From Arthrobacter sp. Soc17.1.1.1 (lineage in GTDB: Bacteria; Actinomycetota; Actinomycetes; Actinomycetales; Micrococcaceae), in NCBI RefSeq assembly GCF_036867195.1, contig NZ_JBAJII010000001.1, forward strand, positions 3,596,001 through 3,660,000: a stretch of 64,000 nt of DNA. Reading direction: 5' to 3'. The notes below the pieces were generated by a model that made no database searches, had not been told where the DNA came from, and was given only the letters and a program-made list of their open reading frames with translations. The position numbers were made by a program, and so were the translations under genes. Of the stretch, positions 25,424 to 34,122 are shown piece by piece (the stretch's first letter is position 1; each line of letters opens with the position of its first letter).

Positions 25424-26899
25424 TCAGGTAAATACCGGGAATCCGCCGGTGAGAGCGACGATGCCAAGGGTGCACGTGGTGCAGCAAACGAGGAGCAGGA
25501 GCAGAACGAATCGTATGCCGAGAAGTCGCGCCTGCAGGTCACTTTCAGGGTGAGCTCCGTGGCCTTGGCGAAGGGTGAACCACTCCACCCAGGGGTTTTC
25601 ACCGCCCGGGACTGCTTTCGACAGGTGGATGAGGTCGAGCGTCTTGACGGTCCAAAGGATGCCGACCGCGAGCAGGCCGGCGCCTCCGGTGGGATTGCCT
25701 CCCGTCGCGGTTGCGATGATCACTGTGACAAGTCCGGTGAAGGCGGCCAGCCAGTACTCGCGGTAGGTCGAGGCGTTGTCCTCGAACCGGAAGGAACGGT
25801 AGGTCTCGGGTTGGTGGTCGATGGGGTGGCTGGATGCTCCGAGCCGGCTGATGGTCCGCTCGGCTGACAGGAGACCTACGGCGAGGATGCAGGCGGCCAG
25901 TATGAGCAGAACGTCCCCCACCCAGTGGAAGGGTGCCGGGCGCAGCGGGTCCAACACCGTACCGGCGAGGATCAGGGAGCCGGCGGCAACGTATGCCGCC
26001 GCGCTATTCCTGGCCCGTCCTGAGGTTGTCAGTTGTTCGCGCAGGTACCCCTTGGGGAGGACACCGTCCAGCTGGCGGTAGCTCGCAATGATCAGTGCGA
26101 TGTGGAACCAGCCGCCCAGCAAGGCAATCAACATCAGCCCAGGTTCCGGCAGTGGTACGACTGCGCAGAAGGTGAACGCCAGCAGGTGATACCCGAGGTA
26201 CTGAAGATGAGCCCTCAACCAGCGTGCTGGACCCAAGGCGAGCTCGGCTTCTGCCCGAGCATCGGAGGGACTTGTGCGCAGGATCCCGCTCACGAGTTCA
26301 TTCTGCTGGCCAACCGTTTCTTCCGTGCCCCTGATGCGCCCCCTGAGCAGAATGAGTTCCCGGCTGTGCGGGTATAGCGCCAGCCCAGCGGCAAGGAGTT
26401 CTCGCGCCTCCTGATCCTTCTCGATGAGGGCCGCGGTCTGCGCCGCTTGTGTGAAGGTCCATTCATCGGCCTGTAAGGACAGTGCTCGACGGGCGGCCTC
26501 GTAGGCGGCGACGTAGTCCTGCCGCTCCTTCGGGCGCAGGAGCAGCGCCCGGCTGAGCCAGTAGTGGCCGTCGGAGTCCTCGGGGAACTGCTCGATGAAG
26601 AACCGGGCAAGCTCGAGGGACTCTTCGGAGCGGCGCTGACCGATAAGTGCTTGCAGAAGGATGGATTGCGCCGCGCTGTTGTGCGGGATGAGTTCCACGG
26701 TGCGCCGCGTGGCGTGCTCGGCATCGGCATACTTCTCTTCGAGATTAAGCGCGTTTCCGAGCATCGCCCAGTAGAGGGGCCGGTCCTGATGGTGGGCGGC
26801 CTGCCCCTTCAGCAGGTTTACCGCCTCACGCGGTCGTTGCCGGGCGATGAGCACGTCGTAGCGGGCGGATAGGAGGTTGAGGTTGTTGGCCTCGCTCAC
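25424..26899 (-). CDS. TPR protein with C-terminal membrane domain
   Basis: This 491-residue protein begins with about 230 residues of tetratricopeptide-like helical repeats (ARQRPREAVNLLKGQAAHHQ; AMLGNALNLEEKYADAEHAT; LARFFIEQFPEDSDGHYWLS). The C-terminal half has five or so membrane spans (LGYHLLAFTFCAVVPL; GLMLIALLGGWFHIALIIAS; VLLILAACILAVGLL; GLVTVIIATATGG; FVLLLLLVCCTTCTLGIVAL). The GTG at 26899 overlaps the stop of the upstream TPR gene by GTGA. The pair probably work together. In related Actinobacteria I believe such proteins sit next to an AAA ATPase with an N-terminal TPR; here only a short TPR protein is left. Confidence 0.8.
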   Translation of the reverse strand: MSEANNLNLLSARYDVLIARQRPREAVNLLKGQAAHHQDRPLYWAMLGNALNLEEKYADAEHATRRTVELIPHNSAAQSILLQALIGQRRSEESLELARFFIEQFPEDSDGHYWLSRALLLRPKERQDYVAAYEAARRALSLQADEWTFTQAAQTAALIEKDQEARELLAAGLALYPHSRELILLRGRIRGTEETVGQQNELVSGILRTSPSDARAEAELALGPARWLRAHLQYLGYHLLAFTFCAVVPLPEPGLMLIALLGGWFHIALIIASYRQLDGVLPKGYLREQLTTSGRARNSAAAYVAAGSLILAGTVLDPLRPAPFHWVGDVLLILAACILAVGLLSAERTISRLGASSHPIDHQPETYRSFRFEDNASTYREYWLAAFTGLVTVIIATATGGNPTGGAGLLAVGILWTVKTLDLIHLSKAVPGGENPWVEWFTLRQGHGAHPESDLQARLLGIRFVLLLLLVCCTTCTLGIVALTGGFPVFT

Positions 26900-27330
26900 C
26901 GTCGTTTCTTGCCGTTCATCAGCGCTGCAAGGTCGTCGTACCGCCCGGAAGCGTCTCCTATCGTGGTGACAGGTATCTGCTCGGCCTGGACGAACGGCGG
27001 CACGGCACTTCCGATCTCGTGCTCTGCCCGCTCCCAATCGAAGCTGGAGGACCCGGTAGTGCTCGGTAGTTCACTCGACCGCGCGGTGGACACCGAAGGC
27101 ACTTCCGGTGGCGTTGTCAACGCCTTCGCTGCCGACATGAGGACATGCAGCGCCTGTTGATTGTTCGGGTCGGCCCCCAGCGCGGTGCTGGCCTCGGTGA
27201 TTGCGCCCGCAGCGTCACCTGAGGCCAACAGCATCTGTGCGAGGTGAAGCCTCAGAATGACGTCAGCAGGGTTTCCCTCCAACGCACGACGAAGACTCGA
27301 CACGATCGACTCACTCCTTGGATCCCCCAC
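26896..27330 (-). CDS. Short TPR protein, possibly an AAA-ATPase with its ATPase domain deleted
   Basis: This 144-residue protein has an N-terminal TPR unit (LRRALEGNPADVILRLHLAQ, then MLLASGDAAGAITEASTALG) and a Ser/Thr/Pro-rich linker. It continues with FDWERAEHEIGSAVPPFV, which in longer proteins leads into an AAA+ module. Here it runs straight to a C-terminus GRYDDLAALMNGKKRR that resembles the end of those same ATPases. I infer an in-frame loss of about 300 residues; it could instead be a naturally short family. It is coupled by GTGA overlap to the TPR membrane gene. Start is GTG at 27330. Confidence 0.65.
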   Translation of the reverse strand: MGDPRSESIVSSLRRALEGNPADVILRLHLAQMLLASGDAAGAITEASTALGADPNNQQALHVLMSAAKALTTPPEVPSVSTARSSELPSTTGSSSFDWERAEHEIGSAVPPFVQAEQIPVTTIGDASGRYDDLAALMNGKKRR

Positions 27331-27646
27331 CAGATCTCGCCTCTCATAACCAACTCCTGAAAGCGACCACGACGCGGATCAGGAATGGCCGTGAGAACCT
27401 CCATCTGGCACTGACTCCCGGGCTTCAGAGCCACGTGCTCGCCTCGCGCCTCAATCCCCTGATACCCGCACGGGAGCCGTTTCCTAGAGCAGAACTTAAG
27501 CCCTCATGCGGTCAGTGTTGAAACAGAGCTGCCCATACTGGAAACAGCCCGCAATCGCTCCCGTGGCTCAACGCGCCTAACGGCCCCGGTCAAGGCCGCC
27601 TAAGCGGGACGATATGCCCCTCATCCCCAGCACGAAATGGACGTGA
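27331..27646. other. Intergenic stretch, nothing recognised
   Basis: About 315 bp of divergent upstream sequence between the TPR operon and a small plus-strand gene. It should hold promoters for both, but I see no clear motif. Confidence 0.4.
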
Positions 27647-27847
27647 ATGAACACCCGGCTCGCACCACACGACTCGTTCCCTGACCTCACGCGCCTTCCC
27701 ACGGAGGAGGTCGAAGTGATCAACAGCAAAGTGCATCGTGAACTGGACTACGAGTACGCCACGACCGGTGACGCTCATCCCGAGACGCAGTTCCGCCTCG
27801 AGGAAGTCGACGAGGAACTCGACGCCCGCGACGTCCTCGCCGGCTAG
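27647..27847 (+). CDS. Small acidic hypothetical protein
   Basis: A 66-residue protein, strongly acidic in its second half (EEVDEELDARDVLAG). The phrase LPTEEVEVINSKVHRELDYE has the look of a conserved small actinobacterial protein. No ribosome site is obvious. No signal or membrane segment. Function unknown. Confidence 0.5.
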   Translation: MNTRLAPHDSFPDLTRLPTEEVEVINSKVHRELDYEYATTGDAHPETQFRLEEVDEELDARDVLAG

Positions 27848-28108
27848 CACAACGCTCCTCCTCGCCGGGAAGAGCTCCAAGCAGCCCCCCTGCACAGAAG
27901 CGGGCACGGACCCCGGCCCTGCGGGCGTGTTGCACGTGCTACCCCGGTGACGGAAGGCCAGGCGCCCAGTCCGGGCCCGATTGGGTCCTGCTCGGGAGGC
28001 CTGCCCTAATGGGCTATGTGACTCCTACTGTCTAGCAGTGGGCAGGAAGACGCGCAGGGGCGGCAGGGACACGCGAGCTTCCCAGACGATGTGTCGGCGC
28101 GTGCTGAA

Positions 28109-28360
28109 CTAGGGGCGCCGACCGGTATAGGTGTATGAGCCGCCGGTGACCGGACTGGGCGCTTCGGTGGTGACGTAGCCTCCAGGAGCAGCAGACGCAG
28201 CCGGGCAGGACGTGTAGGTGCCTGCGGTGATGTGGTTTCGCGTGGTCGTGCGCGCCGTCGTCACGTAGCTTCCGCCCAGCGAGGCGGGGATGAAGTGGTT
28301 TCGGGAGGCCGGGCGGAGACCCGACGGGCTGGTCCGGATGGTGGAATCGATGAGAGTCAT
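28109..28360 (-). CDS. Small Gly/Tyr/Thr repeat protein downstream of fur
   Basis: An 83-residue protein built of short repeats of the form G-x-Y-x-T: GGSYVTT, AGTYTSC, GGYVTT and GGSYTYTG, with a basic N-terminal stretch. AAGGAAG lies about 7 nt upstream of the ATG at 28360, which rules out a longer start. It lies 123 bp downstream of fur on the same strand, so it may be in the Fur regulon. Repeats of this kind occur in small secreted or cell-wall-associated proteins, but no signal peptide is seen. Family not named. Confidence 0.6.
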   Translation of the reverse strand: MTLIDSTIRTSPSGLRPASRNHFIPASLGGSYVTTARTTTRNHITAGTYTSCPAASAAPGGYVTTEAPSPVTGGSYTYTGRRP

Positions 28361-28483
28361 AGTGGCTTCCTTCGTCGTCGGATCCGGGCATGACGGCATG
28401 ACGGTACAGAACGCCTGCCCGGAAGGAGAACGCTGAACCGGGGTTCGGTCAGCGGCTGATTACTGTGTGGTTTGTTGTGAGTA

Positions 28484-28954
28484 TCAGTGGTCGTCGTCGG
28501 TCGACGTGGCAGTGCGGCATTGCTCGCACAAACCGTTGAACGTCACCTCGGCGGCGAAGACCGTGAATCCGGCATTATCAGATGGCTGCAGGCAGGGCGC
28601 TTCCCCAATGACGCAGTCGACGTCCCTGACAGCCGCACACCTGATGCAGACGAGATGGTGGTGGTTGTCCCCGACCCTGCACTCGAACAGAGCCGGCGAT
28701 CCCGGGGGATCGAACCGGCGGACCAGCCCGGCTCCCGTAAAGGCAGCAAGAATCCCGTACACCGCCTGCGGGGAAGTACTGGAAACCTCGTCCTTCACGC
28801 CGTCGAAGACGCGCTCCGCACTCGAGTGCGGGAGCTGCTGCAGGGCACGCAGCACGGCGACCCGGGGCGCCGTCACCTTCAGCCCCGACGCCCGGATCAT
28901 CTGCCGTAGCAGATCGGTGTCGGCGAGGGAAGCAGGTGCGGTAGGCATGGTCAC
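28484..28954 (-). CDS. fur: Fur-family metal/peroxide-responsive repressor
   Basis: This 156-residue repressor has the winged helix (KVTAPRVAVLRALQQLP, then VYGILAAFTGAGLVRRFDPP), the metal-site cluster GDNHHHLVCIRC, and a C-terminal CEQC pair; the two CxxC pairs form the structural zinc site. In Actinobacteria this type (FurA/CatR) often senses peroxide and represses a catalase, but no catalase gene is in the window. Starts at GTG 28954 or ATG 28948. A perfect palindrome with 12-bp arms begins 9 bp upstream of the start, consistent with autorepression. Confidence 0.9.
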   Translation of the reverse strand: MTMPTAPASLADTDLLRQMIRASGLKVTAPRVAVLRALQQLPHSSAERVFDGVKDEVSSTSPQAVYGILAAFTGAGLVRRFDPPGSPALFECRVGDNHHHLVCIRCAAVRDVDCVIGEAPCLQPSDNAGFTVFAAEVTFNGLCEQCRTATSTDDDH

Positions 28955-28962
28955 CAGTGTAC

Positions 28963-28991
28963 CGCTTGTTTTGAACTACTCAAAACAAGCG
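28963..28991. promoter_or_regulatory. Palindrome upstream of fur, probable Fur operator
   Basis: CGCTTGTTTTGA and TCAAAACAAGCG arms are perfectly complementary around ACTAC. The AT-rich inner part and position right before the fur start fit an autoregulatory Fur-family box rather than a terminator. Confidence 0.75.
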
Positions 28992-29287
28992 AAGAAATCT
29001 CTCTCGGTTCCCCTCAGCGATGCATGTTCCGGTGTCGCGGCCGCCGCACTTCCAATCGAGGCAGGCAAGGCCGAGGTTGTGACAGTGGACGGGACTACTG
29101 CGCGTTGCGCCGTCAGTAACCACGCTCACTGGGTATCGTCGTCTCGAGGCCACGACAGGTCCCTTTTCATTCGGTGAAGAGGAACCGGATATGTTTCCAA
29201 GTTCTCTCGACGGGTTCGGACCTGTAGGAAGTGACCCCACCTCATCGCCAAACAGTCGCTGATTGTCAGCGAGCAAGGACTGGTTCC
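28992..29287. other. Intergenic stretch upstream of fur and the next plus-strand gene
   Basis: About 300 bp between divergent genes. No ORF with a ribosome site. Promoter content is likely but not resolved. Confidence 0.35.
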
Positions 29288-29617
29288 ATGACTGAAGGCA
29301 AGACGCATGGTGATGCCGCCTCAGCGCTGTGGGCGGCCAAGGACAGGAACGACACGCTATCGACCTGGGCTGCAGCTCCAATTGAGCCACCCAACGCCCG
29401 TGACCAGATCCGAAAGGTCGAGAGATTCATCGACGCCATAAATGACGTCGTAGTTGACCTTGCCAGCCGGCCGTCAGCGGATACTGACGGCTCCGCGAAC
29501 AGTGAAGCGGTCGAGTGGGTTCGCCGGGCACTGGAAGACGTGTTGGCCACCTGCACAGGCCTTCATATCAGTTCACGGCAGGACGGATTGATGCGGAACC
29601 TCCACTCGGTTCCCTGA
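29288..29617 (+). CDS. Hypothetical protein
   Basis: A 109-residue soluble, mostly helical protein (QIRKVERFIDAINDVVVDLA; EAVEWVRRALEDVLATCTGL). It begins at ATG 29288 with AAGGAC upstream. No known domain recognised. Coding bias supports it moderately. Confidence 0.45.
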   Translation: MTEGKTHGDAASALWAAKDRNDTLSTWAAAPIEPPNARDQIRKVERFIDAINDVVVDLASRPSADTDGSANSEAVEWVRRALEDVLATCTGLHISSRQDGLMRNLHSVP

Positions 29618-29824
29618 GCAACCTCAACAGCCAGTTCCACTGCCGGCAGAACTACACACTTCCCGTACCCCACCATCAAGGCGTCGATAACAAGGGTTTC
29701 CTCCACTTCGGCCGGACCACCTTGTCGGGGTTCGTGGTCGACTTCTCAGCCAGGTTCCGATCAGCCCGGCGGGCAGGGCACCGGTGACACCCACGAGGCA
29801 CCTAGCCCCCTTGAACTACTCGTC

Positions 29825-30154
29825 TCACTGATTATCGGGGGCGTCGCGGACTTCATACTCCGCGACGGCGCCGGAGAAGGAGAAGTAACGCATCCACACG
29901 TCGGCGATGGTCAGTTCCGCCTCGTGGATCGCCCTGATCGTCAACAGACGTTGCTCGGTACTCCTGCGGGTGTTCCTGGTGCTATCACTGTGCGTCGTGT
30001 CAAAGCCGGCGTCGGCGTCGGCGTCGGTTCCGTCCCAGTGTTCCCGGGCGGCGGAGCCGTCTCCGGTTTCCCGCTCGAGGGCATCTCCTCGGTCGTTGCG
30101 AAGGTTGTTTCGACGGTGGGCGCCGGGCTCGCTGCGGTCCTGGTTGCCGTGCAT
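29825..30154 (-). CDS. Small hypothetical protein coupled to the GAF-ANTAR relic
   Basis: A 109-residue protein. The N-terminal 65 residues are charged and low-complexity (an Asp-Ala run from a GTCGGC-like repeat). The C-terminus, LTIRAIHEAELTIADVWMRY and then FSFSGAVAEYEVRDAP, resembles small actinobacterial proteins ending in a W-x-RYF motif. Its ATG overlaps the TGA of the upstream ANTAR frame (TGATG), which indicates translational coupling. Function unknown. Confidence 0.5.
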   Translation of the reverse strand: MHGNQDRSEPGAHRRNNLRNDRGDALERETGDGSAAREHWDGTDADADAGFDTTHSDSTRNTRRSTEQRLLTIRAIHEAELTIADVWMRYFSFSGAVAEYEVRDAPDNQ

Positions 30155-30660
30155 CAGCGGCCCTCCTTGGAGCGGAAGGTGTCGGGCTCTTGTCGGGTGA
30201 CGATGGTCCGTGACACCTCGGCCATCGTCATGCGGGTAGTGACGGCCAGCGTGAGCAGGTGCTCAAGCGCCTGATCGGGGTCGAGGTTGTGGCGTTCCAT
30301 GGCGATGCCCCGGGCGGTGTCGGTGGTGCTATTGCCCTGGAGGGCGTTGTTCAACTCGGCGTTGATCCGCTGGGGTGTGTCGCTGGCCTGGATATGCCCC
30401 AGCAGGGCGGCCGCAGCAGTCGCAAGATTGGCCAGTACCTGGGTGTCCGCTGACGAGAACGCGTCCGGTTCACGTGAATACACTCTCAGTGCACCGATGG
30501 GTTCCTTGCCCCGGATCAGCGGTGACGTCAGGACCGCACCCCGGCCTCGGCTGCCGCGGCGTTCCAGTGCTTCCACCGTTCATCGGTGGTCGTGTCACGA
30601 CGAACCGGACGCACCTCTCCTTCGTCGGACCCAGGCGGTGTGCGGTGCATGGTGTCGAGA
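30154..30660 (-). pseudogene. GAF-ANTAR antiterminator, frameshifted and 5'-truncated
   Basis: In one frame the GAF part reads DTTTDERWKHWNAAAAEAGV and then RS followed by a stop. In the next frame, entering near 30545, it continues VLTSPLIRGKEPIGALRVYS and then the ANTAR domain ALQGNSTTDTARGIAMERHN, DPDQALEHLL, MTMAEVSRTIV. ANTAR proteins bind paired hairpins in nascent RNA. The early part of the GAF domain is missing. The C-terminal frame alone has a GTG (30576) and could still give a 140-residue ANTAR-containing protein, so residual function is not excluded. Confidence 0.75.
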
Positions 30661-30863
30661 GTAACCACCGTCCGCGTCGGTGTTGCGGGCAGCTCACCAA
30701 CAGGTGGACGGCTTTGAGCTCATTCCTTCGGGCTCCACCCGCCCACACATGGATGACCCGCAACCCCCACCCTCGTCCCCTTGTCCGGCTTCCCAAATAA
30801 TCGAACCTGTGTTCTATTTTAAAGCCTGCACAAGGACCATCAGGGGTAAGGGAGAAGCAGCCG

Positions 30864-31334
30864 ATGACAGCGCAACCAGTGGACACCACACCACCCACAG
30901 AACCAGCCCGCAACACAGCCCAGCACACGACTCAGGACACTGCGCGCGAGGGCACACGGGCAGGTGCGTGGCACGTCCTGGACGAGCCGGCAGCCGTCCG
31001 GTTCCTGCCTTCCGGCACGCCCCTGGCGCTGCGCTGGCGGGGCAGTATCTGGCAGGTCATCGGCGAACCTCTCGCCTGGTCAAGCTGCGACACGTGGCGG
31101 GAACCCGACATCAACTTCCCGGGCACAGGCAACAGCCACGCTTGCCAGACCCGCCATGGCAGCGTCGGCAGCATGGACGGGCGAGGCGGCCGGAGCAGTG
31201 TTGGTACGACCCGGTTCTGGCGGTTCCGCGCCCAGACCGGGCCGGCATCCCCAGTCCTGGAGTTCGACATGAACGCCGATGCCCGGTGGGAGGACTGGCG
31301 GCTGCGCCGCGTCACCACCATCGAGGGCTACTAG
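30864..31334 (+). CDS. Hypothetical protein, DUF6504-like
   Basis: A 156-residue protein. The first 35 residues are Thr/Pro-rich and disordered. The rest has a small beta-barrel pattern: WHVLDEPAAVRFLPSG, PLALRWRGSIWQVIGEPL, WSSCDTWREPD, RFWRFRAQTGPASPVLEFDM, WEDWRLRRV. This strand-and-Trp pattern recalls DUF6504. GGGAGAAG is upstream of the ATG. Cytoplasmic; role unknown. Confidence 0.6.
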   Translation: MTAQPVDTTPPTEPARNTAQHTTQDTAREGTRAGAWHVLDEPAAVRFLPSGTPLALRWRGSIWQVIGEPLAWSSCDTWREPDINFPGTGNSHACQTRHGSVGSMDGRGGRSSVGTTRFWRFRAQTGPASPVLEFDMNADARWEDWRLRRVTTIEGY

Positions 31335-31569
31335 TAGTTCTGACGAACACGGATCGTCACGAACAGTGTCCGACCAGGTCCGCTTCACACAGCGTGAGCA
31401 GTAGGTGGTGGGCAAGTTGATCGGGTACGCCCCGTTCCCCGGTTCCAGACAGCGTGGGCTTCTCCGATCGCTGATGTCACGTCCCATCCCCCTAGCTCGA
31501 TCGTTCACTTCGTCAGCACGCGGAGGAACGCGTCGGGGCAGCGGCTCCTGCCGAAATCATTGACAATCA

Positions 31570-31619
31570 CCCTTCGTGTAAAGCAACCTTGTCAGGACAA
31601 GCATGCTTTACACGAAGGG
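31570..31619. promoter_or_regulatory. Nested double palindrome upstream of the XRE gene
   Basis: Outer perfect 15-bp arms (CCCTTCGTGTAAAGC and GCTTTACACGAAGGG) enclose an inner palindrome CTTGTC-AG-GACAAG. The 50-bp structure ends 5 bp before the XRE gene start at 31625. Two nested dyads suggest two binding sites, probably for the XRE dimer itself. Confidence 0.75.
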
Positions 31620-31624
31620 GCGGC

Positions 31625-31816
31625 GTGCAGAACAGTATCCGGGATCTTCGCGCCGAAGCGGGTATGTCGCAGCGGGAGCTGGCCGAGGCCCTTCAGGTCT
31701 CGCGGCAGACCGTCAATTCGATCGAGACGGGCCGCTACGATCCGTCCCTGCCCTTGGCTATCGCCATCGCCCGCTACTTCCATCGCCCGGTAGAGGAGAT
31801 TTTTGATGCAGACTGA
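31625..31816 (+). CDS. XRE-family small regulator
   Basis: A 63-residue protein that is essentially one helix-turn-helix: SIRDLRAEAGMSQRELAEAL, then SRQTVNSIETGRYDPSLPLA, ending EEIFDAD. These compact regulators commonly pair with a downstream membrane protein of the DUF2178 kind. I start it at GTG 31625 because the upstream frame runs through the palindrome. The 3' end overlaps the membrane gene by 11 bp. Confidence 0.88.
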   Translation: MQNSIRDLRAEAGMSQRELAEALQVSRQTVNSIETGRYDPSLPLAIAIARYFHRPVEEIFDAD

Positions 31817-32231
31817 CACACGCGTTTCACGCAACGTGGTGGCTCTCGGGATCCTAGGGGTGATCCTCGGTTTGGTGACCGTCACCGTGGTGCTGCTCCG
31901 TGAGCATGCCCCAGGGAACATGATTCCCGGGTTCCTCGTCGGACTGGGGATCGGGGTCGCCGGAGCCCTGGTCATGGCATGGCGCGTACTCCGCCGACCG
32001 GAGCGCGCCTCGACCTTCGAACGCGCGTGGACGCAGACCGGCGACGAACGCGAGGACACACTCCTGACCCGGGCGTTGGCCGTCGTCGGGCTGGTCTCCC
32101 TTCCCCTGGTCGGGATCGCCACGCTCGTCATCGGCTTCGGAGCCGAACCAGCAATGGTCATGACCCTGCTCATGGGCACGCTGTTCATCACCGGGGGCAC
32201 GTCGTTCGCGGTCTTCAACCACCGCAGCTGA
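31806..32231 (+). CDS. Membrane protein, DUF2178-like
   Basis: A 141-residue protein with four membrane spans (VVALGILGVILGLVTVTVVL; PGFLVGLGIGVAGALVMAW; LAVVGLVSLPLVGIATLVIG; MVMTLLMGTLFITGGTSFAV) and the family's central motif around GDEREDTLLTRALAV. It overlaps the XRE gene (ATG 31806 inside its end), so the pair is a unit. Such XRE/DUF2178 pairs are widespread; the membrane protein's role is unknown. Confidence 0.8.
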   Translation: MQTDTRVSRNVVALGILGVILGLVTVTVVLLREHAPGNMIPGFLVGLGIGVAGALVMAWRVLRRPERASTFERAWTQTGDEREDTLLTRALAVVGLVSLPLVGIATLVIGFGAEPAMVMTLLMGTLFITGGTSFAVFNHRS

Positions 32232-32360
32232 CCGCACCGCAGGCTGGCAGCTTTCGGCCGCCTCACCGCTCCTGAACCACAGGCAGTCCCTGGTTGCTGA
32301 CCGAGCCCGCACGAAAACCCCTTGCCTGCCCCCTTCCATGCAGCCTGGACAGCCGTTCGT

Positions 32361-33380
32361 CTAATCGCGACCCCTGGCTCGCGCTTCGGCCTGTTGCTCG
32401 CGTCCGAGCTCCACCAGGCGATCGTCATCGGTCTTGTTGCCCTTGAACTCGATCACGGCGCCCTCCACTTCGTCGACCACGGCCTTCACCGAGTCCGCAG
32501 GACTGAGCGAGACCTCCTGCTTCGGCGCTTGCGGAACGACGGCGATGCCCGCATCATCGCCGCCCTCCGCGCCCGCGCGGACCGCGCCGACGGCTGCGCG
32601 CGTCACGCGCGCACCGCTCGCATGCCGGACGCAGACACCGGCGACCTCGCGAGCATGAGCATGCATCACCGAATGGGCGGCGCCCTCGATCTCGACGACG
32701 TCGACAGCTCGCGGGAACGCACGGCTCAACCGCGTGACCCAGGGACGTGGACACACCGCGTCGTGCTCGCCGCGGATGACGAGCGTCGACGCGCGCACAC
32801 GGGCCGCCGTCCGCTCGATCGGGTAGGACATCATGCGCGGCAGGATCTTGAAGAACCACCCGAAGCCACACGTCAGATACGCGACCACGGCGAGGAGCTT
32901 CACCCGGAAGGGTTCATGGAGGCTGGCCCGGAGGAAACGAAGGGTCTGGACGGGAACGGTGCGGGCCGAGGCGTCGATGACCGGACTGATCAGCACGAGG
33001 GTGGTGAGCTCGGGCCGTGCCGCGACGAGATCGGTACAGATCTGCGTGCCCATCGAATGTCCGACGATCACGGGATCCTCGAGCCCGAGGTCGTCGATCG
33101 CCGTGCCGACGAGCTCCGCGAACTGACTGATCGACAGGGCGTGGCGGGCGTGCGGCACACCGCCGAACCCGGGCAGGTCGAGGGCATGGACGGGCCCGAA
33201 CTGCATCAGGTGCGGCGCGAGCTGCTCGAAATAGTGCGAGGACACCCCGATGCCCGAGACGAGGATGAACGGCCTGTCGCCCACCTCCCCCACCGAACTC
33301 ACCCGTGCCCAGACACCATCGCCCTGAATCCTTCGCACGACGATGTCCGGGCGGGGATCCAACTTCTCACTTTTCGTCAC
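32361..33380 (-). CDS. Alpha/beta hydrolase with long C-terminal extension
   Basis: A 339-residue protein. The hydrolase core has ILVSGIGVSSHYF, LDLPGFGG, the nucleophile elbow VGHSMGTQ, an acid site in RGEHDAVCP and His in EGAAHSVMH. About 80 residues follow beyond the catalytic His, Ala/Glu-rich and probably helical, which is unusual. GTG start at 33380 with AGGAG eight bases upstream. Cytoplasmic; substrate unknown. Confidence 0.85.
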   Translation of the reverse strand: MTKSEKLDPRPDIVVRRIQGDGVWARVSSVGEVGDRPFILVSGIGVSSHYFEQLAPHLMQFGPVHALDLPGFGGVPHARHALSISQFAELVGTAIDDLGLEDPVIVGHSMGTQICTDLVAARPELTTLVLISPVIDASARTVPVQTLRFLRASLHEPFRVKLLAVVAYLTCGFGWFFKILPRMMSYPIERTAARVRASTLVIRGEHDAVCPRPWVTRLSRAFPRAVDVVEIEGAAHSVMHAHAREVAGVCVRHASGARVTRAAVGAVRAGAEGGDDAGIAVVPQAPKQEVSLSPADSVKAVVDEVEGAVIEFKGNKTDDDRLVELGREQQAEARARGRD

Positions 33381-33545
33381 GTCCCATTCTCCTATGAGAC
33401 GTCAGGACACCTGATCCGGGAGTCCAGGGCTGCCGCGCCTCCTGCCCACCTGCCCGTGCGACGGCCCGACCGTGAAAGACATCTGCACAGGCCCGGGCCG
33501 ACCCTGAAACGCTGGTGAAATGGGGGGCCACTACCCTTATGTCTC

Positions 33546-34016
33546 ATGCCGTGCACCATCCGACCTGCCGATTTCGGGGATCCCGCCCTCGAGGCCTTCC
33601 TGCGTGCCCACCTGGCCGACATGGCACCGGAGTCCCCGAAGGAGAGCCAGCACGCGCTGGACCTCGCTGCCCTGCAGCAGCCGGGCGTCAGGCTGTGGGT
33701 CGCCTGGCACGAGGGGCGCATAGCGGGCACCTGCGCACTGGCGGTGCTGGAGCCAGGGCACGAGGAGCTCAAGAGCATGCGGACGGAGCCCGAGCTGCGG
33801 GGACGGGGAATTGCGTCGGAGCTCCTGGATCACGTGCTCGCGGACGCCCGAGCACGTCAGGTCGATCGCATCTCCCTGGAGACCGGAAGCATGGAGTTCT
33901 TCGCGCCCGCCCGGGCACTCTACGCCAGGCATGGCTTCGATCCGTGCCCACCCTTCGGCTCCTACAGGCACGATCCCCACAGCACCTACATGACGCGCGC
34001 ACTGACGACCGCCTGA
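33546..34016 (+). CDS. GNAT-family N-acetyltransferase
   Basis: A 156-residue GNAT. The fold is recognised from the N-terminal IRPADFGDPALEAFL, the strands VRLWVAWHEGRIAGTCALAV and ELKSMRTEPELRGRGIASEL (acetyl-CoA loop RGRGIA), and ALYARHGFDPCPPFGSY near the end. The arrangement matches the YkkB/putative acetyltransferase type. Substrate unknown. Confidence 0.88.
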   Translation: MPCTIRPADFGDPALEAFLRAHLADMAPESPKESQHALDLAALQQPGVRLWVAWHEGRIAGTCALAVLEPGHEELKSMRTEPELRGRGIASELLDHVLADARARQVDRISLETGSMEFFAPARALYARHGFDPCPPFGSYRHDPHSTYMTRALTTA

Positions 34017-34122
34017 CCTCTCCGGGAGGTAGGAGGCGGTAACCAGAGTGTCAGCTCGAAAGATCAGCTCTGATCGCGATGAGGTGTTTCCCGTCTGGAC
34101 GCTCACCTGAGAAGGTGGCGAC

